Assembly (NCBI RefSeq): GCF_020085105.1
Contig: NC_058063.1
Location: 12,305,651-12,369,650, forward strand
Length of the DNA stretch: 64,000 nucleotides
DNA from: Siniperca chuatsi
Lineage: Eukaryota > Chordata > Actinopteri > Centrarchiformes > Sinipercidae
Direction: 5' to 3'
The notes under the pieces were generated by a model. The model was not told the DNA's origin, searched no databases, and saw only the letters and a program-made list of their open reading frames with translations. Each line of letters opens with the position of its first letter. Position 1 is the first letter of the stretch. The translations under genes and the position numbers were made by a program. Below, piece after piece: positions 21,241-31,519 of the stretch.

Positions 21241-21545
21241 TATGTAAACACAGATCTCATATGTGAAATGTAATGTATTCTGACTTCAAATATTGAGCAC
21301 ATTAAACACTGTGGTTTACACTTTCACAGTTTTACAGAGTTTTACAATGATTTCAAACAACTTTGCAATGTTTTCAGAATTTTCCACTGTTATGTGAACA
21401 TGTATCTTATGTGAAATGTAATGTATTCTGACTTCAAAGATTGAGCACTTTCACAGTTCGCAATGCAATGTTCTACAGAGTTGCAATGTTTTACAGTGTT
21501 TTTACAATGATTTCAAACAAGAATTGTACAATGTTTACATAATTT
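21241..21545 (+). repeat. two-copy tandem duplication, period about 150 bp
   Basis: A unit starting TATGTAAACA at 21241 recurs at 21391 (TATGTGAACA). Both contain GTGAAATGTAATGTATTCTG followed by the same TTGAGCAC context, and both include TTTTACAATGATTTCAAACA further on. The second unit is less complete. Internally the sequence is itself rich in short 'caatgtttt' variants. Confidence 0.65.
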
Positions 21546-21837
21546 TACTATGTTTACAATAGGTACAACTCTTGAGTGGGGACATTAAAGGTAGAACTGA
21601 ACAAATAAACTGATTGTTTCAACCTTGACTATTAAGTTTGTTCAACTCATATGTCCACTGCTGAAATATAGCATGTCAAGTTGTCTTTTGCCAACATGCA
21701 TCTTACATGATGCATTTGTCATAAAATTTCAAAAACAGGTGAAAAGTTTTAGGTTGAACATTTGAAATTTCTGCACAGTATGTCAGATACTTGATCTTCA
21801 AATCAGAAATGTGATCAGTGGCATGAGAGATTGACTC

Positions 21838-22515
21838 CTAGTGCTGTTGACTGAGACTGATTTGAGATTGCTCCACAATTACAGCTGGAAGATCATCATC
21901 ATAAGTAGTGGGTAAAGAGTAAATTCCATGCTGTGCCAGAACTGCCTCCAAATTGTGTGGTCTGTAGGGATTTCCCCCAAACACATTGTTGATTGCTGCA
22001 CTGTTCATTGCCATATTTGAGAGCATGCCTTCTGTCCAGATTTGAGTTGGTGTTCAGTTGTTTCATGTACACAAAGCATGGTTGTTCCAGGCCTGCCTAA
22101 AGCGCTGTAGGCTTTTTTGAATCTCAGGAAGAAAACTATGTGAAAGTGAGTGAAGTGAAAGTTTGTGGATGTCATTACTGGGATCCAAAAGCTATGAATC
22201 CTCAAGAGAGTAGAATGTGCTGTAAAAGGATTGAAACACATGCAAAAACACATCCCTCCAAAGACGCTCAATTCTCTGGTTGTGGACTGATTCCCCTTTA
22301 ATGAAACTTTGGCGCTCAGTGCCCCGCACAAGATTCATGAATAAGGCCACCTGCAAGTTCTCACTGATCTGATCTGACTCGAGAGGGTAGTCCATAAAGA
22401 CGTGGCTTTAAGAAACTGAGACAGCACAGTGGTGGCACGATTGTCAGTGTTGCAATTCAAACAAGTGATCAGCTGAGAGTGTCCATCTATGGCACCATGA
22501 ACCGCCAAGCCCCAT
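21838..22515 (-). pseudogene. broken DDE/integrase-core domain gene
   Basis: A minus-strand acceptor (TTTCAG at 22516-22521) opens a frame with AVHGAIDGHSQLITCL, matching the first catalytic block (the Asp in the IDG...S pattern) of integrase-core proteins that are multi-copy in fish genomes. A second block contains VRSD near 22380, and a third ends with HNQRIERLWRD, carrying the conserved Glu. Later segments contain NNVFGGNPYRP and end at a stop near 21838. At least three lesions are visible: a frame break next to the VRSD block, a TAG after LEDS, and a further stop and shift near 22050. Transposon-derived or domesticated origin is likely. Confidence 0.6.
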
Positions 22516-22911
22516 CTGAAATGATGAATACAAAGACAGAACAGATACTTGTGGTTTATAAATAAATAACAATTTAAAGTGTGAAACAGGGTTAACAAAA
22601 AAGGCATCAAATAGTTACAAGGTGTTATGACAATGCAGGCATTTTTTAATAGCCTACCACAAGAAATATTCAAGTGGCAGCCTACATAATGACCCAGACG
22701 AAACAGGCTACTAGGGTTGTACATGTTTACACTATAGTGTATAAGTGTTAGCCAATAAAGACAACCACTGCATACAGTAGTGTGATTTGTTAATTCCATA
22801 GAAAATCATAAGGGAATAATTCACCCAGTGAATATAAAGCATCAAACCTCAACTTTAATGGTAGCCTGTCTCTGTGACACTCATATGTAATCTATATTAG
22901 GTAGATATAAG

Positions 22912-22938
22912 GAAAGAGGAGAGGAGAGGAGAGGAGAA
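22912..22938. repeat. (GGAGA)n simple repeat
   Basis: Short GGAGA run read directly, next to the inverted duplication. Confidence 0.7.
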
Positions 22939-23032
22939 GCAGTGCTATTTCTCTGGGATTCTCAGTGGCGATCGGTTCCGGATGAAGCTCCCCTGAGTTC
23001 CATGTTTAGGGTCGCACTGTCGGTTCCATGGG

Positions 23033-23532
23033 CGAGTCGGATCTCTTCCTCCATAAGCAGGCAAATGAAGTTTTGTTGTGACGGCAACATGACGTGAGCC
23101 CAGCAGGCCTCAACTGACCCGCAGAGGGACCAAAGGCACACAGAACATGGAAAAATGCTCTGAAAAACTCTGAAAGAAAGAAGCCTGCTAAAAAGATGCT
23201 GTGACATTTCTGAGATCTAATATGACAAGGTTAAAAAGGAAGAAACCCTGGACCTTACGCACCAGTCACATGGTGCAGAGAAGGAGAAATAGAGAGATGG
23301 AGAGACGGAGCGAAAGAGACTCAAAGACTTAACTCTTAAAGAAAAAAACTTTATTAGTGAACTTACATTTCTGATACCAGATTAAAGAAGTTGCTACATC
23401 CAGTTGCAGCACCAGAATCCTAATGTCCGTAACAAACTTTAAACTCAGCCAAAAGCTAGCAGATGCTCACACCATGTTGCCATCACAACAAAACTTCATC
23501 AACCTGCTTGTGGAGGAAAAGATCAGACTCAG
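23033..23532. repeat. inverted duplication of about 58 bp, arms 380 bp apart
   Basis: The left arm (about 23036-23093) and the right arm (about 23473-23530) are reverse complements with roughly 7 differences. The shared core contains CACAACAAAACTTCAT. Weaker similarity extends outward from the arms. Both arms encode the same short frame (MLPSQQNFI...LL.EE.IRL) on opposite strands. The arms may belong to a foldback element or two opposed copies of one repeat. Confidence 0.6.
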
Positions 23533-23825
23533 GCCAGAGTAACCCCATGGGCGTACAGAAGGGCGTAGTGCTCTTCTTTTTCTTTTTGCTGTTTGAGTCT
23601 GTGTAAGATAGACTTTTTCTTTCTTGATTTTCTTTGTTCTTAGATGACCATTGAGAGAGGTAGGGAGGCCTTTTGTTTTTGTTTTTTGGGGGGATTTTGA
23701 TCATCCATATCAGATTTGTTAAGCTTTAAATAAAATCTGATTGTAAACTCTACAATAAAAATACAGTTCACGGTGTAGGACTCTTCTCTGAATGCAGAGG
23801 GTGCTCCTTGGGGTAGGTTCATTCA

Positions 23826-24475
23826 GGCCTCATTGGACTCACGTCCTTGGTTCCACCACTGCAGCTGGTAACCCATTTTCCCTGTACCTGAACCTGTATC
23901 TGTGATAGTGTAAGGTTTTTCATTTCCTCTTTCATTTTGTGGTATTCTCTTTCCCTTGTGTGTCTTGTGTTTTTACTTCCTGTCTTTGTTTTCCAATCCC
24001 TTGCCGCCGCTGGATCGCAGTCGCCTCCTTTCCAGGCTGGATCGCAGCAGCACCAACCCCTTGCCGCTGCTGGATTGCAGCCGCCTCATGCCCTGGTTGG
24101 ATCACAGCAGCAGCCGTCCCTAGTCGCCACAGGATCGCAGCCACCTCCTTCCCCGGTTGGACCATAGCATGCCGCAGAACCATCTGCTGGGTTGCAGCAC
24201 GCCACTGAATTCTCTGCTGGATTGCTCCTTCTGTGCCGGAGCGGCAGGCTCCGGGTTCCCAGACATCACTGGTTCTGCAAGCTCCTCTACCAGTCTCTCC
24301 ATCGCCGGCTTCCTGTCCTGCTGTCCCGTCGCCGGCTCCCTGTCCTGCTGTCCTGTTGCCACGCCCTGATCTGGTTCTCCGGCCTCCAGAAGGGCTCCGC
24401 CCTCATTGCCGGCCTCCAGAGGGGTCCAGCCTTCGCCGCCAGCCTCCAGAAGGGTTTCTAACCCTTTTAACTCAG
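23826..24475 (+). mobile_element. rearranged fragment of the LTR/proline-rich family
   Basis: The segment at 23826-23905 matches the 3' part of the LTR described at 58361 (around 'ctggtaacccattttcc'). The segment at 23906-23996 matches the LTR start, including TTACTTCCTGTCTTTG. This is joined directly to the internal Gln/Ser/Pro repeat region (GGATCGCAGCAG units), with most of the LTR and gag start missing. It ends in CCTCCAGAAGGG repeats that are abruptly joined to an L2 tail at about 24475. Confidence 0.65.
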
Positions 24476-24479
24476 GGCT

Positions 24480-24865
24480 AAAACTAAAGGTGACTGTACA
24501 TTTGCTGTTAGAGCTCCCAGACTTTGGAATGCCCTGTCTGAGGAGATCAGGCGTGCTTTTAAATCACTCCTCAAAACACACTTGTATAATGCTGCCTTTA
24601 ATTCTTGATACTGATGCTTTTATTTTGGTTTTTACTTATTTATTTACTTACTGTTTACTTGTTTTTTTTATTAATTTTATTGTTTCTATATTCATATCTA
24701 TAACTGCCCCTGTGATACTTGCTTTGCTCACTGACGCTTGCTTTGCTCTGTTTTATATATGTACAGCACTTTGTAATAGTAGTTGTATGAGCAGTGAATA
24801 TACCCAACAACACCTTTAACCTCAAAATCATATATAAGTACAAGATTGTTCATATTGATTGATCC
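24480..24865 (+). mobile_element. L2-type LINE 3' end fragment
   Basis: One frame reads the usual C-terminus of L2 reverse transcriptase proteins (FAVRAPRLWNALPEEIR in corrected reading, then FKSLLKTHLYNAAFN), followed by an AT-rich 3' tail ending near TTGATTGAT. Only the last about 40 residues remain. The 5' border coincides with the end of the LTR-family fragment. Confidence 0.6.
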
Positions 24866-25499
24866 TTCACCTAACAGCTATTGACATATACTGTATGTGT
24901 ATCATCAAAAGAAGGTCTTCTGGCTACCATCTGTTTTTTTCTTTAATACTGTCCAGCCTTACCAAGAATGAAACCAGTTTAATTTGATTGTGGTGAAATG
25001 CCCCTATCTGCCTGAACTAAATAAGTAAGTAAAGTTTATTGTGAAACGGGGTAGTTAATGAACTAAGTTCACGACACCTATTCGACAGTGCAGTTTGTGG
25101 CTGGCAGCATTAAAGGGAAAATTCTGCATTTTTATGTGGATGTCCAGTCAGTGTTGATAGAAATTTTAAGTAATAAATTCCTCAGTACATTGGTCTTTAA
25201 GGGCAGCTAATCGAGTTGAGTGGCTGTTGATGCTGGAGCACCAAAGTGCACTGTATGTCATATCTTTCCCCAAGAAAGGGATACCAAAAAAGAAAACAAA
25301 GAAAGGAAAGAGAAAGCAAGCAAACTGATGGAAAACAGCTTTTGACTAATTTCTTTAAAAAGAAAGGTGAGCACAACTAACACAGTTTAAGAATGGTTTA
25401 AGCTAATGTCAGTAGATTTAAGGTTTTAAGATTTAAGTGGCTACTAAAAGTTATTACAAGAAATAATTTGACATTGAGGCGTTGTGGCATTAACTGTAT

Positions 25500-26012
25500 A
25501 ATAAGATGGACGACATGACAGCTCCCCAAAAGTGAAGCCAGAGCATCTCGACCACCCCTGGTGGCTGGCTGCAGTATAGGTCATAAACCCCGCCTCTTCT
25601 AGGTTGGCGGATGGGACATGGGCCAAAATAATAACTCAAAGTACACGTCAAATAAATTTTTCCCAAAGATGTTTTTTTTTATCATTTTAGGTAGTTCTTA
25701 TCATGCTGATGTAGGTTCAAGTGTTACTTTTTCTTAGAAGTTTGGTTCTAATGACTTATTTGATGCTATAAAAACGGGGTTTCACGTCATGATTGACAGC
25801 TGAGGCCAGCTCGTGATTGAGTTGGCCGGGTGTATGGGCGGGACCTCAATACCGCTGCTCCAACCCCGATCACTACTGCGCAGATTCTAGCTCCAAATGA
25901 CGTCACCAGCGCAAGATGGCAGCTTCCATATCCGGGATATTTTAGCTTCATTTTTGTACAGTGGGAGGAAGTGGAGATGCTTTGTCCATCTTTATATACA
26001 GTCTATGTGGTG
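25500..26012. mobile_element. short dispersed teleost repeat, probably a non-autonomous DNA element
   Basis: The right part contains 'aagatggcagcttcc', 'agtgggaggaagtggagatgctttgtccatc' in pieces, and ends TATATACAGTCTATG, a tail I recognise as highly repeated in fish genomes. No coding capacity. The left border is approximate; family name not assigned. Confidence 0.45.
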
Positions 26013-26014
26013 CA

Positions 26015-27110
26015 GACCTCTTTCTCAGTAAGCTAGCATGACATGTTTAGAATGAACAGATTCATTGCAATCTCAAGATTCATATGTTAACACTGGCTAT
26101 CTTAAAAACTGCCTTCAAAAGACAGTAACATGCCAGATGATCCACCATCATTTTCAGAGGGTTAAAAGTAGGCCAAGTAAACCAAGAACTAAGGAGGAGA
26201 ATAATTCAAATTTTAAGATTATGGTGATTAATGAAGCAGAGTCTAATTAAAATATAACCCATGGTTCTATTTTTCACTTTTAGATGGTGAAATTATGTTA
26301 GAAATAGGCCATATACCAGTAGGCTGCAGTGTAATTGTTGACCTATTCAATTTAATTTAAAAGATATATATCAGCTTACCATGTTTTTTTCAATGTGTTA
26401 CTGTTAGTGGTGCATTCTGGTGAGATTTAATTATTTTCTTTATAAAAACAAGATTTGATCTTCAAAAATTTTTTCAAAAATGAAGAAAATAATGTTCTCT
26501 TAAGCATGATACTCCAAGCGAACCTCATCTAACCATAGTAAAAGTATCACACAGTAATTGTAGGCTACATTATGTTGAGAAAAGAGGGTTGAAATGTGGT
26601 AAGATTTCAAACTGTGGACACTTAAGCACATATCACAGATTATTATTATTTGTTGAAATGTGGTATGAACAGTTCATTGTGACTATTCTCATAATCACTA
26701 CAGATTCACATGTACAGTTGTTGGCTCAATTATTTGTAAAAATGTTGCAAAAGATGCATGAGACATGGATCAAGAGAGGAAGAGGGCCCACAGAAACTGC
26801 TTATGTATAGGGCCCAGAATTTTGTGCTACACCCCTCTACTTATGACATGCTTTAAGACTCTTTACTCACTAAAGCAGCCCTATGGTAAATGTCTGTCTT
26901 ACCCATTTATACTTAGCCATTTCATGGATTAAAGATATTCAGTTTCTCAGACCACAGGCGGTTCGACACACATGGTTAAGTGTAAAGGAAAGAGTGTTAA
27001 TAACTCACATCTGGTTTTATCCAAATATGAAAACACAAGTGTAAATGGGACCTTTGAAATTAAACATAAAGGAAACAAATCTTTGGTTTGCACATGAGCC
27101 CAAAAATGTT
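26015..27110. other. no gene seen
   Basis: AT-rich with short chance ORFs only. Confidence 0.5.
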
Positions 27111-27133
27111 TCAATTATTCTTATTTTTATGGG

Positions 27134-27450
27134 AACTCCAAGTTCAAATACTACAGCTACTCCGGACAAAACTGCTGCACCTACAACCAAATATCACAGC
27201 CTTCAACACCTCCATTATTGTGGATGGCACACACAAGCAATATTGAATGCTACCTCCAACTGTTTGTTAAAGAAATATATTATTTCCTTTTCTCCTCATT
27301 TACAGAAGTTTCAAGTGGAATAAGCCACAAGTCTCATCACTGCATCCTTTCTTGTGCTGCTGTCATGGTTACTGTCAAGCTGACAATAGTGTCTGTGCTG
27401 ATGTCCATGTGAAATATCATTAGAAAGTGACTACTATCACTGCTATGAAA
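27134..27450 (+). pseudogene. third, decayed partial copy of the mucin gene 3' end
   Basis: Three parts match the mucin genes in order: a PT-linker piece like exon 5 (ACAGCTACTCCGGACAAAAC, about 27150-27190), a shrunken piece like the end of exon 7 (about 27197-27230), then the intron 7 tail (TTCCTTTTCTCCTCATTTACAG at 27282-27303). The exon 8 copy follows from 27304: the Ser-Ser-Gly and hydrophobic-tail coding sequence is recognisable, but a small deletion shifts the frame near the CACAAG block. Sequence after the stop also matches. The repeat domain, SEA 1 and most of SEA 2 are absent. It lies between the two complete genes. Confidence 0.7.
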
Positions 27451-27724
27451 AATGACTTTTTTGTCATCAAAAAATTGCACATGTGGGGATTTTAATTACT
27501 TTATGGCTTGGGAAGAACTATCAGGTATTACATTTAAGCTCGGGGCGACCTGACACATGAACGAGAAAAGTTGATTGCAAAGGAACATCTATACATCCTT
27601 GACAGCACACACCTGGAAGTCCATTCATGATGTGGACAACGTCAAGCCCCTGGTCCTCTAAAAGAAAAAATTACTACTGTAATTAATGGCATAAAAATTA
27701 GACTAATGACAATTGAACCCTGTC

Positions 27725-27855
27725 TTAATTGAGAATGACTTCCGGATGGGAGCCGAAACGTCTTGATTCTGAAAACAGTGTCCAGATGACTACGACTGAA
27801 ACCTTTTCTACTATAGAACACTCCTGGACGAATGAGGGACTACACCATCATATAA
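27725..27855 (+). mobile_element. retroelement 3' fragment with 'gccgaaacgtc' motif
   Basis: The stretch reads like a widespread fish retroelement tail (GGATGGGAGCCGAAACGTC, then 'ccttttctac' and 'ctcctggacgaatgag'). I associate it with Penelope-like or related elements but cannot fix the family. Confidence 0.3.
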
Positions 27856-27859
27856 TTGA

Positions 27860-30430
27860 ACCCTGTTATATCGATGAGTGCATACATAATATTTTCAGTA
27901 TGTGTTTAAATTTAAATTGTTACCATGTGTACCAGTACCGTATGCTATAACCATATTTAGAACCAATATGTATTTAACTCAACGTGCCTATGGTCACTGG
28001 CAATGTAGGTAAAATTCTACAATGAAACTTAAACTACTGCTTAAAATACTTTTAAAATCCTACTGTAGTCCAAATTGTAGTTGCTTGGCAAACAAATATT
28101 GAAACATATTGTCGACTTCTTAAATTATAGTCTCAATCCAAAATTGCCTGTATGAAATATATTAAGATAGTCTGTGCTGTAACTTTTCATAAGTGGGTCA
28201 TCTTAAGTGGGTGATAAATCACAGCATGATAGAGACAAAGTGAGCCTCCCTAATGAACTGACACTTTTGTTGTTAATAGCTACTACAGTAAAAAAAAATA
28301 AAAAGTATAAATTACTACAGCTATCACTAAAAATCTTCCAGTCAGATGATTTGGGCTACACATAACCATGGTAATGCTCAGCAACATAAACAATCTTAAA
28401 TACTTCCATTTGTATATATTTTTCAATCAACTAATGAAGTTACAGCCAGTTCACTGTGAGCTCACCTAAGACCCTACAGCACCACCTGCCTGTGTTGGCA
28501 TAAATAGTTGCTGCAGGAAATTATCATTTTGTTACTCTTTGGTCCTTCTTCAAAAAAGTGTCCTCCATCATTTATTTGGTGTTAAAATGTAGTTTGAGCA
28601 ATGAACACATTAGCTAGCACATTCCACCTGAAATCTAAATATAAAATCAAATAAGCGACGTTATATCCAGCAAACATTATTAGAATTCAGTGATGTTTGA
28701 GTTGTTTAAATGATAATTACCAACAGCTTCTTTTCATTTTTACGCTGTTCATCCATCTAACAGGCGCTAATGGTAGTGCTTCGGCTAGTCGGAAATGCGT
28801 AGTAGCTACAGCTTGAGAGTTGACAGATCATCTGGTCAGGTAGCTCGCTCCTTTACTTGTTATCAAAATAGCCCACTTTTTGCAGAAAACGCTCAAACCT
28901 GCCAACTCGGCATATACTGTACTGGTTAATGATAAAATGACAAGATGGTTTAAGATTGTTAAAATGTTGGTAGGGACAATTCAGTCACACAATTGAACTT
29001 AAACCTGACATAATTTAATTTTCATAAACAAACTTCTTGCATGGAAGTTGGTAGCCTATATCAAACACCATTTTCCCCAAATAAATACATCTGGAATATG
29101 AAATATTTTATTTTTTGAAAAAAGGTTTGATGATGGTATTATATTTTGGACAGCTTTTGGTCATTTAATAACACAACACTGAGTTGCTTTTTAAATGTAA
29201 TTGTTACACCAGGATGCTTTTTGATGCTTTTTAGAAAGTCTATGGATGGATCAGCTATAGTTACATTTGACAATAGAATATTCTAAGGATAAATAAATAT
29301 ATTACTGGAGGAAAATTCACAAATAAATATAACATAAGATGTTTTGGGCATCCCCATTGTGGAGAATTTAATTGACATTAAATCTGTTTAAATGGTAATA
29401 CATACATTGTGTTTGTAATAAAGTGAGAATTTCTTTTAGAAACACCAGATATATCCAGTAAAACATGTTTTAGAAGTTTAAACTGGATATTGAATAATCA
29501 TGTGACTTCTAAAAACATAATCAAACTACATGATAACGACATTTTACTTCAAAGCAACAGGATGTGCAAAGATCAAACATTTTTTGCAGTTGGTTTTATT
29601 AATGGCAAAGAAAAATGGACTGGCTCCAAACCTCTTTGTCAACCTTTTATAATATGGCACCACAATTAGATATGTTAAAAAACGGGACGGCAGGGGAAAC
29701 TAAAAAAATTTTGTTAGATACATATGCACATAATGTATTCTTTTAATGTATTTCAGTTTTAGTATTTTTAATAAAGAGAAACTGACATGTACCAAAGTAT
29801 TCCCATATTCATCCACAGGGGGAGCCATCACCTTAAAAATGTGTTTCTCCATGATCACTCATAAAGTTTTGTGACATTCAGTACACTATCTGTTTTAGGA
29901 GTATCATTTGAAGTTAAGCCAAAATTGATCAAAGTTTGTGTGGCTTGTGACATAATGTTAACCTTTTCGAATAAGTCCACAATTAGAATTCGTCCTATAT
30001 GATTTTTGTGTAAATGTTTTTAACTCAACATGCCTAAGTTCACTTGCAGTAGTAAAGCACAATAGCAAAATACTAAAAACAGCAGCTCTCTCAACATGGA
30101 GGAAAAACATAGAGCATTATGTGAAAAGCTCCCTCTGCCTTTTAACAACACTGGTGTGTACATATAGATACAGATTTTCTGGATCCATACTCATACATGA
30201 AATCAGAACTCTTGAATCTCCTATTTAAAAAAAGGCTTCAACGGTATTTGTCGATAACACTTTGTCTAAATGAACAATTAATCTACAGTATTACCCAGTA
30301 GTCACTTTTATTTGCTACATATAGGTTTAATTCATAGTCATGGACTATTTTTTGTTGTTGTTTCTTTTACATATGTTTTCATATTTTTATACATTCCTTT
30401 CCAAATAAACTGAAAAAAATAAACAATACT
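27860..30430. other. no gene seen; contains one dispersed repeat piece
   Basis: At 28480-28530 and 28650-28770 there are blocks also found at 49675-49850 (both include CACCACCTGCCTGTGTTGGC), separated here by about 120 bases of other sequence. This marks a dispersed repeat of unknown type. The remainder is AT-rich without supported ORFs. Confidence 0.45.
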
Positions 30431-30609
30431 GGTGACTTCCACTTTTATGTTTCCTGAAAATATCCGAGCTTAAAAGGACTTTTTGGCATTAGATAGTATG
30501 ACTTCACTAGTAGTGATACATGAACATCATCAGCAAGCCTCCAGCTGGTCGGCTCAAGCAAACAAAATTTTAACAGTCCACAGCAGAATGCATTTTTATT
30601 TCCCATGAT

Positions 30610-31110
30610 TGATTCTGCTCTCAAATCTTTAACAAGTTTCAACACGTTCCAAGAGAAGTGTTTTAAATCTTTTAAATCTCTTCTTAAAACGCACTTTAAT
30701 CTTAAGGCCATCCCCTCCCTTCAGGCCTACCTCCAAAGCCACTCCCTCGAAAAACATTTTCAGGCGCAATGAGTGCAGGGAAGGAAGGCCTGCCAATCAT
30801 TTAATTTTGGGCCACATGAAATTATTGGCTGGGCTTATTACTGAGCTCTTTTTCTCAGAGTATTTGATTTATATATTGCTGTTGGGATGTAAAGACAATT
30901 TCTACAAAAATAACAAAAAATGCTTCTGAAATAAATTACCTACCCTAGCTTTAACTGGTGGTATTTGTTGTAATTATTGTTTTGTCTTGTTTTATATTTT
31001 GTGTTTTGGATTTTATTTACTTTTGTTTTTACTGTAAAACACTTTTACAGTAAAAAAAAAAAAGTGTTTGGAAAGGTGCTAAATAAATAAAGTTATTGTT
31101 AGTATTATTA
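30610..31110 (+). mobile_element. LINE (L2-like) 3' end with an insertion
   Basis: A plus-strand frame shows a LINE C-terminal signature (CFKSFKSLLKTHFNLKAIP) at about 30650-30715. Further on is the usual L2-type 3' end, GGTGCTAAATAAATAAAG, then a TTATTGTTAGTATTATTA tail near 31100. Between them (about 30775-30930) lies a 'gggccacatgaaatt' segment resembling a short hAT-like repeat inserted in the tail. Confidence 0.5.
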
Positions 31111-31389
31111 AATCTCTCTGTAATAAACAAAGTAGTTCCAGCCTACTGATAGATCTTACCACATAAGTCAGAGGGTAATAAAAAATACACAGTAATAAAA
31201 ACACAAAGCATGTTCCACAATATGCTACAGTATAAATAAAAAACATTTTGGGGTACTTCTTATGATCATATTGTACTCCCAACACAATATACCTAATGCA
31301 TAAGGTATATCTTGTTAGGAGTACAATTTATGTGAATATAATATATACTGTAAGGTCATGTTCCAAATTCACTGGATCATTGCTGTTAT

Positions 31390-31515
31390 ATTTATGAGTC
31401 GTGATTATTGCCTGTCTAGTCCGAATTTTGAAAACCTGCAATGCAATGACTTGCAGTAACCTTTAAGTGAGGGAGGAGCAAACCCACATTATATAAAAAT
31501 TTGGAGCCTCTTGTG
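31390..31515 (+). promoter_or_regulatory. putative TATA-box promoter of mucin gene B
   Basis: TATATAAA lies at 31490-31497 in a block closely matching 6540-6665 before gene A, with the same GAGCAAACCCACA sequence immediately upstream. It marks the left end of the duplicated unit. Use as a promoter is inferred from position, the TATA box and conservation between units. Confidence 0.4.
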
Positions 31516-31519
31516 CTGT

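Noticed and set aside
24120..24481. Pro/Ser-rich ORFs on both strands near 24 kb
   Set aside because: They are pieces of the LTR-family internal repeat seen more completely at 59-60.5 kb.
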